In this document: positions 1 through 5,148 of the stretch, one piece after another | Numbering within the stretch: the stretch's first letter is position 1 | How the letters are laid out: each line of letters begins with the position of its first letter | Source of the DNA: Bacteroidales bacterium | GTDB taxonomy: Bacteria > Bacteroidota > Bacteroidia > Bacteroidales > Bacteroidaceae | Direction: 5' to 3' | Length of the DNA: 9,600 nucleotides | NCBI GenBank assembly: GCA_004555055.1 | Contig: SFJN01000097.1 | Location: 1-9,600 of the forward strand | Notes under the pieces: generated by a model | Told to the model about the DNA's origin: nothing | Seen by the model: the letters and a program-made list of their open reading frames with translations, nothing else | The model's database searches: none | Program-made: the position numbers and the translations under genes

Positions 1-99
1 ACTCGCGATGGACACCCTTGTCTCTCTGGCTGGACGATTCCCACTACCAGGGCTCGTTAGGGACTTACACCCATTAGATGATACACATGCTGGTCAAAC
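1..99 (-). mobile_element. Group II intron (class C type), 5' end of domain I, truncated by window edge
   Basis: Read on the minus strand, this stretch starts GTTTGACCAGCATG and contains a short helix GGG-TGTAAGT-CCC (positions 72 to 60) and the block AAGGGTGTCCATCGCGA (positions 19 to 3). From memory these match, in order and spacing, the start of the Oceanobacillus iheyensis group IIC intron (GTGTGCCCGGCATG, GGGTGAGAGTCCC, AAGGGTGTCCGTGGCGA). Such introns are self-splicing ribozymes that move as DNA with the help of a reverse transcriptase/maturase encoded in domain IV. Only the first 99 nt are visible, so the catalytic domain V, the EBS loops and any maturase lie beyond position 1. Its location directly after a terminator T tract is the known habit of class C introns. 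The first five bases, GTTTG, differ from the usual GTGYG at the third base. I cannot tell whether the element is intact. Confidence 0.85.
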
Positions 100-100
100 T

Positions 101-135
101 AAAAAAATGCCGTAGCACAGGGGTGTCCTACGGCA
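101..135 (-). terminator. Intrinsic terminator of the trmB operon, target of the group II intron
   Basis: On the minus strand an 8-bp stem TGCCGTAG/CTACGGCA (135-128 with 115-108) encloses a C-C mismatch, three more pairs (ACA/TGT) and a CCCC loop, and is followed by seven T residues (107-101) and an A at 100. This is a textbook Rho-independent terminator lying 78 bp after the trmB stop codon. It is the only strong one in the window, so it probably ends the whole left-hand gene group. The 77 bp between it and trmB (136-212) hold no gene; an 8-nt T tract (185-178) there has no good hairpin before it. The intron 5' end begins at position 99, one base after the T tract plus A. Confidence 0.9.
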
Positions 136-212
136 AGGTATGCGAAAAAAATGGGGCGGAAATGGCTGGAACGGGTCAAAAAAAACGGGGTGTGGGAGGG
201 TACCGTGCGGGG

Positions 213-989
213 CTACCTGCCGGTGGGGCGTGCGCTGCGTTTGGAGCGGTTGTACGACCGATAGGTGTCCATCTCGATCTCCACGTCGGGCTCGACGAGG
301 GTGCCCTGCTGCGGCAGGGAGAACTTCAGGTATTTGATGGTGAGTCCCCTGTCGAGCCATTGGTCTTCGTAGTAGGTATGGATGCCGAGGATGAAGCGTA
401 CGGCATGGTCCGCCTCGCCGGGGAGGGTATGGTAGAGGTCGTCGGTGGAGAAGAGGAGTGGCAGGCGGTTTACGGCGACAACGTGGCGGGTGTAGGTAAA
501 GAGGAAGTTGGAGTCGGTCTTGAGATGCACCGTGCCGCCGTCGGCAAGGAAATGCCGGTAGCGCTGCAGGAAGAATGTGGAGGTGAGGCGTTTGGTGGCC
601 TTCTTCATCTGGGGGTCGGAAAAGGTGAGCCAAATCTCCGTCACCTCTCCGGGGGCGAAGAACTTGTCGATGAACTCGATGTGGGTGCGCAGGAACGCCA
701 CATTGCCCAGCCCTTCGCTGAGGGCTTCGGTGGCTCCGCTCCACATACGCGCCCCCTTGATGTCGACGCCGATGAAGTTGAGGTGTGGGAACATGCGGGC
801 GAGCCCCACGCAGTATTCGCCCCGTCCGCACCCGAGCTCGAGCACGATGGGGTTGGCGTTGCCGAAGAAATGGCTGTGCCACTTTCCGCAAAGGGGGTGG
901 CAGGGACTTTCGGGGGTCTGGAAGGGTGCCTCCACCACGTTGGGATAGAAGGCCATGTCGGCGAATTTCGAGAGTTTATTTTTCCCCAT
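213..989 (-). CDS. trmB: tRNA (guanine46-N7)-methyltransferase TrmB
   Basis: The 258-residue product should transfer a methyl group from S-adenosylmethionine to N7 of G46 in the tRNA variable loop, in the cytoplasm. Seen in order: SAM-binding motif I VLELGCGRGEY (about 49-59), GVDIKGARMW (74-83), the TrmB signature region IWLTFSDPQMKKATKR (119-134), LKTDSNFLFTYT (156-167) and the C-terminal TYYEDQWLDRGLTIKYL (205-221). The signature is PDPWPKKRHHKRR in E. coli-like enzymes; the SDPQMKKATKR form is what I know from Bacteroidota. I chose the ATG at 989 because the product then begins with MGKNKLSKFADMAFYPNV, the usual TrmB start; a further ATG at 1061 would add 24 low-complexity residues and run deep into xseB. 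The start overlaps the end of xseB by 14 bp, which suggests translational coupling. Last gene before the terminator at 101-135. Confidence 0.95.
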   Translation of the reverse strand: MGKNKLSKFADMAFYPNVVEAPFQTPESPCHPLCGKWHSHFFGNANPIVLELGCGRGEYCVGLARMFPHLNFIGVDIKGARMWSGATEALSEGLGNVAFLRTHIEFIDKFFAPGEVTEIWLTFSDPQMKKATKRLTSTFFLQRYRHFLADGGTVHLKTDSNFLFTYTRHVVAVNRLPLLFSTDDLYHTLPGEADHAVRFILGIHTYYEDQWLDRGLTIKYLKFSLPQQGTLVEPDVEIEMDTYRSYNRSKRSARPTGR

Positions 990-1182
990 AGCCGTCGTTG
1001 TCGTTAAGGATGTCGTGGACGTCGTGTTCCACCTGAGCAAGGTTTTCGTTGCAGAAGGCAAGGAGTTCCTTTGCCCGACGGAGTTGGGAGGTCATCTTGC
1101 CGAGCTCGAGGTCTCCCTTTTCAAGGTTGGAGACTATGGTCTCCAGTTCTGCCAATGCGGTTTCGTAGGTATGGTCGGTCAT
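976..1182 (-). CDS. xseB: Exodeoxyribonuclease VII small subunit XseB
   Basis: A 68-residue protein of the XseB family. Several small subunits bind each XseA large subunit to make exonuclease VII, which digests single-stranded DNA from both ends into oligonucleotides. The family pattern is clear: LAELETIVSNLEKGDLEL (about 10-27) followed by a second helix with LRRAKELLAFCNENLAQVEHDV (34-55), giving the predicted two-helix hairpin. E. coli XseB is about 80 residues; here the C-terminal tail is short and acidic (NDNDGYGEK). It lies 206 bp downstream of xseA, a wide gap for this pair, and its last 14 bp overlap the start of trmB. The ATG at 1182 is preceded on the sense strand by an A/T stretch and a run of eight C, without a Shine-Dalgarno sequence. 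Confidence 0.93.
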   Translation of the reverse strand: MTDHTYETALAELETIVSNLEKGDLELGKMTSQLRRAKELLAFCNENLAQVEHDVHDILNDNDGYGEK

Positions 1183-1388
1183 AAAAAATAAGGGGGGGGT
1201 AGGGATGTGTGGGGGGGTGCTATAAGGGGTGGTGGGGGGTATCGCTCTCGCGCTCTACACTCCCCATCCTCCTCCTAAAAAATCTTGGCTTGTTGTCTTG
1301 TCGGGGCGTGGGGGGGTATCACCTTCCTCCTAAAAGCGGCGGCGGCGTGTGTGTGCGCCCTCGCGCCCCCGACGGGGCCCCGTAGGCG
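1183..1388 (-). other. Non-coding spacer between xseA and xseB with C runs and two AGGAGG motifs
   Basis: No conserved gene is visible in these 206 bp. On the sense (minus) strand the spacer is strongly C-rich, with runs of 6 to 8 C at 1192-1199, 1211-1217, 1234-1239 and 1310-1316. The pair of motifs GATACCCCCC and TTTTAGGAGG occurs twice (1243-1234 with 1280-1271; 1320-1311 with 1335-1326). Each AGGAGG is followed after 3 nt by a start codon and a 15-codon open frame (1322-1275 and 1267-1220). Immediately after the xseA stop is a perfect 12-bp palindrome ACGGGGCCCCGT (1372-1383). It has no T tract, so it is not a standard terminator. The spacer may act on xseB/trmB expression, or may be drifting sequence. 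Confidence 0.5.
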
Positions 1389-2723
1389 TCAGGACTTTAT
1401 GCTTTGTATGGTGCCGTGCAGCAGGCGTGTGATGACGACGTCGCCCGCCTTCACCTCTTGGGGATGCCGGAGGAGGCGTCCTTGGGTATCGGTGGTGATG
1501 GAGAAGCCCTGCCGGAGGATGCGTTCGGGGGATGCCATTTGCAGTGTCTTTTCGATGAGTGCGAGGCGCTGCCGTTGGAGTGCGAGGCGAGCCTCGGAGT
1601 GCCGTTGCAATGCCGGCAGGACGTTCTGCTTCCGCTGCCACAGCAGTTTGAGGCGTGTGGTGCTGAGGGTGCGCAATGTGCCAAGGCAACGCATCAGCGT
1701 CCGGTGCTGCATGGAGCAAAAGGCATAGGCAACGCGTTCGTAGCGGCGGCAAAGGGCGTCGAACCCCCTCTGCCGGAGATGCAGGCTTTCGAGACAGGCA
1801 TGCTGCAGACGGTCGGCAAGCTGTTTGAGCAGGGCGACTTCGGCAAGCATGGCGTCGACGAGGAACTGTGCCACGGCGGTGGGAGTCTTCAGTGGGGTGT
1901 GGGCGACAAGGTCCGCCACGGTCTCGTCCCTGTCGTGCCCGATGCCGGTGATGACGGGGAGGGGGAACTGTGCGATGTGGGCAGCAAGGAGATGGGCGTT
2001 GAAATCGCTGAGGTCGAGGGCGGCGCCTCCACCACGGATAATGGCCACGCAGTCCCACTGCGCCGACTGACGGGCTATGGTGTCGAGGGCATCGATGACG
2101 GACGCCTCTACCTCCGTGCCTTGCATGGCGGCAGGAAAGAGACGGACGTGGAAATGCAGTCCGCTCTCGTGGAGCTGCTTGCAAAAGTCGCCATAACCGG
2201 CTGCGCCGACGGCAGAGATGACGGCGATGCGCCGCAAAGGACGGGGGAGGGAGAGCTGGCGGTTAAGCCCGATGATGCCGTCGCGCTGAAGACGGCGGAT
2301 GATTTCCTGCCTGTGGCGAGTCATTTCGCCGATGGAAAACGAGGGGTCTATCTCCTTGACATGAAGACTGTAGCCATATTGCGGGTGAAAGGTGACACGG
2401 ACCTTTACAAGCACCTTCAGCCCCACACAGAGCGGTTGCCCTGTGGCCTGGTGGAACTGCGGTTTGAGGCGCTGCCACACACTGGACCAGACGTTGGCCT
2501 TGGCCTTGGCCTTGATGCCCGTAGGGGAATGCACGGCGCGGGGCGGCGGAAGAGTCCAGACGTCGGACTCCTCGTCCTTCTCCACAAGTTCCATATAGCA
2601 ATGTCCGCCTTTACCTTCGCGCATTTCAGCGATTTCCGCTACCACCCAGTAGTCGTCGGGAAAGGTTAGCGCCAGGGCCTGGCTGACCATGGCGTGAAGT
2701 TGGGAAAGTGTGAGTGATGTCAT
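1389..2723 (-). CDS. xseA: Exodeoxyribonuclease VII large subunit XseA
   Basis: The 444-residue product is the catalytic large subunit of exonuclease VII, which degrades single-stranded DNA in repair and recombination. An N-terminal OB-fold-like DNA-binding part spans about 1-128 (YWVVAEIAEMREGKGGHCYMEL at 25-46, with a roughly 15-residue insertion around 55-70 rich in Pro). The catalytic part shows RIAVISAVGAAGYGDF (165-180), RGGGAALDLSDFN (230-242), PVITGIGHDRDETVADLVAHTPLKTPTA (256-283), a long helical Arg/Leu-rich segment (about 290-395), and the C-terminal PERILRQGFSIT (399-410). Length agrees with the family (E. coli 456). I took the ATG at 2723, which starts MTSLTLSQLHAMVSQAL as expected; the ATG at 2882 would add 53 Pro/Ser-rich residues overlapping the upstream peptidase gene. 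The gap to that gene is 52 bp. No Shine-Dalgarno is seen; the leader has eight C in a row. Confidence 0.95.
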   Translation of the reverse strand: MTSLTLSQLHAMVSQALALTFPDDYWVVAEIAEMREGKGGHCYMELVEKDEESDVWTLPPPRAVHSPTGIKAKAKANVWSSVWQRLKPQFHQATGQPLCVGLKVLVKVRVTFHPQYGYSLHVKEIDPSFSIGEMTRHRQEIIRRLQRDGIIGLNRQLSLPRPLRRIAVISAVGAAGYGDFCKQLHESGLHFHVRLFPAAMQGTEVEASVIDALDTIARQSAQWDCVAIIRGGGAALDLSDFNAHLLAAHIAQFPLPVITGIGHDRDETVADLVAHTPLKTPTAVAQFLVDAMLAEVALLKQLADRLQHACLESLHLRQRGFDALCRRYERVAYAFCSMQHRTLMRCLGTLRTLSTTRLKLLWQRKQNVLPALQRHSEARLALQRQRLALIEKTLQMASPERILRQGFSITTDTQGRLLRHPQEVKAGDVVITRLLHGTIQSIKS

Positions 2724-2775
2724 AGAGGAGGGTTGAGTTGGGGGGGGAGTGGGAGTGAATGATTGCCCCAGATGG

Positions 2776-4170
2776 CTATCTGACCGTCCGAAGCAGGTGG
2801 TAGGCCTCGAGCATATTGGGGACGCCGTACCCGTACACTTCGTTGGGCTGGGAACAGGAATTGCCGGATTGCCGGACGGCATTCATGATGTCTGCGGGAC
2901 GGAGATGGGGGAACGCCTGACAAAGGCATGCGACGGCTCCTGCCATGATGGGACAGGCGAAGGAGGTGCCGTTGGCAGTGGTGACGGTGCCGTCGGTGTG
3001 GAGCAATGCCGCGGCGGCGCCACGGGCCATGACGTCGGGCTTGACGCGATGGTCGGCACTGTATCCGATGCTCGAAAACACGGTGTTCGCTCCGCTGTCG
3101 TCGACCGCCCCTACGGCGAGGATGTCGTGGGCATCGGCGGGGAAACCGATTTTCTTCCATCGCCCGTCGCCCTCATTCCCTGCGGAATTGCAGAGCACCA
3201 TGCCGCGGCTGGCTGCCAACGATGCCGAACGGGAGTTGAGCTCATGGTGCCCGTCGAGCCATTCGTAGCGCAGGGTGGCTTCGGGAGTGTCGAAGTGGGT
3301 GTAGCCCAGACTGCTCGTCACGATGTCCGCTCCCACAGAATCGGCATATTCCAGGGCGGCACACCAGTTGTCTTCCTCGCCGCGATATTCGAACCACGTA
3401 TCTTCGCTCTGAAGGAGATAGAACGAGGCTTCGGGGGCTGTGCCCACAAGACGGTGGGGCATGTCGGGGGCGATGCACGAAAGCACCATCATGCCATGGG
3501 GATGTTCGGCAAAGACACTGCTGTCGGGACGTGCAAAATTCTTCACCCCGAGAATCCGGGTGTCCTTGAAGGCTGGAATGACATCGGCATTGTAGAACCC
3601 GCCGTCGATGACCGCCACGGTGACTCCACTGCCTCGCAAACCCCGGGCATGAAGCGAGTCGAGGCGAAGCTGGGCGACCTGCTGCTGCGACATGCCGTAA
3701 TAATGGGTGGAGGAGACGGTGTCGGCCACAATTTCATGCCTGCGCTTTGTGGTGTCGTGCAGACTGACACTGTCGGGAGAGGCGTAGACCAAGAGGATGT
3801 CGGTGACAAAAGGGAGCGTGCGGAGGGTGTGGACGAAAAGCGAATCGTCGACTTCGACCTGGACGGTATTGTTCCACTTCGAACAATTGAAAATCCGTGC
3901 CCCCGTCTTACGGATGGCTTCGAGATACTGTGGGGAAACCGGCAGGTCGTGGGCGTCGACGGCAAGGCCCATACGCCGCCGCCGCTCGATGCTCTTCGGA
4001 GAGAGGAATGCCTCGGGGTGACGGACGCTGTATGGCGAGCCGCCTTTGTCCTTCAGCGTCAAGCGGTAACGGTAGGTGGGGGGAAGAGGGACCTTGGTTG
4101 CACCCTCGGCCATGACAGGGGACGTTGCTCCAAGGAAGAGCAGAAAGAGGAGTAAAAACAGTGTTTTCAT
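2776..4170 (-). CDS. Secreted S8 family (subtilisin-like) serine peptidase
   Basis: A 464-residue serine protease with a signal peptide (MKTLFLLLFLLFLGATSPVMA, likely cut after Ala21). Residues about 25-180 form an N-terminal, probably inhibitory or folding, region with the basic stretch KSIERRRRMG (59-68) seen in Bacteroidota S8 peptidases. The catalytic domain follows: Asp189 in VTVAVIDGGF, His225 in EHPHGMMVLS, oxyanion Asn332 in SAGNEG, and nucleophile Ser403 in NGTSFACPIMAGA. All four key residues are present, so the enzyme should be active; the residue after HisGly is Met where most subtilases have Thr. No C-terminal type IX sorting domain or anchor is seen; the protein ends right after the last helix, so a periplasmic location is the simplest guess. 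Its ATG overlaps the stop of the nucleosidase gene by ATGA, implying translational coupling. The substrate is unknown. Confidence 0.93.
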   Translation of the reverse strand: MKTLFLLLFLLFLGATSPVMAEGATKVPLPPTYRYRLTLKDKGGSPYSVRHPEAFLSPKSIERRRRMGLAVDAHDLPVSPQYLEAIRKTGARIFNCSKWNNTVQVEVDDSLFVHTLRTLPFVTDILLVYASPDSVSLHDTTKRRHEIVADTVSSTHYYGMSQQQVAQLRLDSLHARGLRGSGVTVAVIDGGFYNADVIPAFKDTRILGVKNFARPDSSVFAEHPHGMMVLSCIAPDMPHRLVGTAPEASFYLLQSEDTWFEYRGEEDNWCAALEYADSVGADIVTSSLGYTHFDTPEATLRYEWLDGHHELNSRSASLAASRGMVLCNSAGNEGDGRWKKIGFPADAHDILAVGAVDDSGANTVFSSIGYSADHRVKPDVMARGAAAALLHTDGTVTTANGTSFACPIMAGAVACLCQAFPHLRPADIMNAVRQSGNSCSQPNEVYGYGVPNMLEAYHLLRTVR

Positions 4171-4901
4171 GAACGGGATGTTCTACAAATTAGTTTAGAA
4201 CGTGAAAGATAGCGTACTATGCTCAGGTTGGCATCGCGCAGGGCATGGCTGGCAGCGGAGAGGTTGCGACGGAATTCGTCGTAGGTCTTTTCTCCCCCGT
4301 CGCAGAGGTCGGTGACGGACTTGACCAAGAGCAGGGGTACGCCGGTGAGGGAGCAAACGAAAGCGATGGCGGCGGCTTCCATATCCTTGAGCTGTCCGCC
4401 GTGCTGACGGATGATCTCCTCGTCGACGGGCTGAAGGTCGAGCGACGAGCCTGTGGTGACTTTCCCCATGCGCAGTCCCAGTGCCTCTGCAAGCTTCGCC
4501 GAGCCGGACCAAAGGGGATAGTTCCCCAAAGCCTGTGTTCCCCACTCGTCGTCGCCCGGCACTCGACGGTCGTGGAACATGACCGCATTGCCGACATACA
4601 CCTCGGCGATGGCTGCCCCGTCGGCCTTGAAGGCCCCGCAGGTTCCGGAATTGACGATGAGGTCGGGGGCGAGACCTTGGATGGCTGCCATGGCGGTGAT
4701 GCTGGCTGCCTCGCACCCCACAAGGTCGGTGCCGTGCTGCTGTCCGAGGAGGACCACCGAAAGCCGGCTACCGTCGACCTCTCCTTGATAGAGGCGGAAG
4801 GGATAGGGGGAGAAGAATCCGGTGACTTCTTCCATCTGGAATTCCTGGATAAAAGGCTGGGCTTCAGCCTGCATGGCTATGATGTAGCAGATGTGATTCA
4901 T
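4167..4901 (-). CDS. mtnN: 5'-methylthioadenosine/S-adenosylhomocysteine nucleosidase, plant-like type
   Basis: A 244-residue cytoplasmic protein of the purine nucleoside phosphorylase superfamily. It should hydrolyse the N-glycosidic bond of methylthioadenosine, and possibly S-adenosylhomocysteine, releasing adenine and clearing by-products of S-adenosylmethionine use. Visible motifs: IIAMQAEAQPF (7-17; Glu13 aligns with E. coli Glu12), LIVNSGTCGAFK (81-92), VMFHDRRVP (107-115), LKDMEAAAIAFV (171-182; Glu175 for ribose binding), and VKSVTDLCDGGEKTYDEF (193-210; Asp198 as the proton donor). The wording of these motifs is closer, from memory, to Arabidopsis MTN1/MTN2 than to E. coli MtnN. Futalosine hydrolase is a less likely alternative. 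The basic C-terminal tail after about residue 232 looks like an extension. First gene of the left-hand group, with the repeat-rich region 4902-5148 upstream. No Shine-Dalgarno; eight C lie just before the ATG. Confidence 0.85.
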   Translation of the reverse strand: MNHICYIIAMQAEAQPFIQEFQMEEVTGFFSPYPFRLYQGEVDGSRLSVVLLGQQHGTDLVGCEAASITAMAAIQGLAPDLIVNSGTCGAFKADGAAIAEVYVGNAVMFHDRRVPGDDEWGTQALGNYPLWSGSAKLAEALGLRMGKVTTGSSLDLQPVDEEIIRQHGGQLKDMEAAAIAFVCSLTGVPLLLVKSVTDLCDGGEKTYDEFRRNLSAASHALRDANLSIVRYLSRSKLICRTSRS

Positions 4902-4971
4902 AGGGGGGGGAAGATATTGCGTAGGGGATTTCGAGGATTACGAGGGGTGTGTCATAAATTGACTTGGTAAA

Positions 4972-5069
4972 TCACACGGACCATCACGGATGTCCACGGA
5001 CGACACGGAGGATTATATTGTCACACGGACTATCGCGGATGTCCAAGGACAACGCGGAGGATTATTATA
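4972..5069. repeat. Two 49-bp direct repeats built of CACGGA-like boxes
   Basis: Unit 1 is 4972-5020 and unit 2 is 5021-5069, adjacent and about 80 percent identical (five single-base changes plus a divergent end). Each unit holds four hexamers. In unit 1 all are CACGGA (4975, 4985, 4995, 5004); in unit 2 they are CACGGA, CGCGGA, CAAGGA and CGCGGA (5024, 5034, 5044, 5053). Spacing is 10, 10 and 9 bp in both, close to one helical turn. The array begins about 70 bp upstream of the nucleosidase start codon. It could be an operator array, a dispersed intergenic repeat or a relic. No spacer-repeat pattern of a CRISPR is present. Confidence 0.85.
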
Positions 5070-5081
5070 AGGATTATTATA
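5058..5081. repeat. 12-bp tandem repeat, two perfect copies
   Basis: AGGATTATTATA occurs at 5058-5069 and again at 5070-5081 with no gap. The first copy is the end of the second 49-bp unit, and a decayed form (AGGATTATATTG, 5009-5020) ends the first unit, so the AT-rich tail of the repeat family has itself been duplicated. The AT-rich stretch could also contribute to a promoter for the nucleosidase operon, but no clear Bacteroidota -33/-7 pair was found. Confidence 0.8.
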
Positions 5082-5130
5082 TGATTCAAGTTATTTTCGC
5101 TAATGGGAATCAGAATCATATGTTATAACA
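5079..5130. promoter_or_regulatory. 9-bp inverted repeat and adjacent 10-bp palindrome
   Basis: ATATGATTC (5079-5087) and GAATCATAT (5113-5121) are perfect inverted arms around 25 nt. The second arm runs directly into TGTTATAACA (5121-5130), a perfect palindrome. They lie between the PstS-like gene (stop at 5149) and the 49-bp repeats. A transcript of the PstS-like gene could fold the arms, but no T tract follows, so a terminator is doubtful; a protein-binding site is the other option. Function unknown. Confidence 0.4.
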
Positions 5131-5148
5131 CATTCCTGAATATAAAGG

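Noticed and set aside
1..77. Plus-strand coding tail at the left edge (frames reading SRWTPLSLWLDDSH and similar)
   Set aside because: Frames are short, and the minus strand matches conserved group II intron sequence much better.
178..210. Second terminator just after trmB (8-nt T tract at 178-185)
   Set aside because: The preceding sequence is C-rich and G-poor and gives at best a 4-bp stem.
78..1007. Long plus-strand open frame opposite trmB, and similar ones opposite xseA (1404-2669) and the S8 peptidase (2749-4155)
   Set aside because: They mirror strongly recognised minus-strand genes in GC-rich DNA, resemble no family and have no gene-like starts.
990..1061. N-terminal extension of TrmB to the ATG at 1061
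   Set aside because: Adds a Thr-rich stretch from another frame of xseB; normal TrmB proteins begin at the 989 start.
2724..2882. N-terminal extension of XseA to the ATG at 2882
   Set aside because: Adds 53 Pro/Ser-rich residues encoded inside the S8 peptidase C-terminus; the family start is at 2723.
2776..2900. Type IX secretion C-terminal domain on the S8 peptidase
   Set aside because: The protein ends directly after the catalytic domain's final helix; no extra beta-sandwich domain or basic tail motif is present.
4972..5069. CRISPR array
   Set aside because: Only two adjacent units with no unique spacers between them and internal 10-bp periodicity; no cas genes.
4902..5148. Bacteroidota promoter (TTTG near -33, TAnnTTTG near -7) for the nucleosidase operon
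   Set aside because: No copy of the -7 pattern on the minus strand; the closest (TAACTTGA near 5087-5094) is too weak to call.
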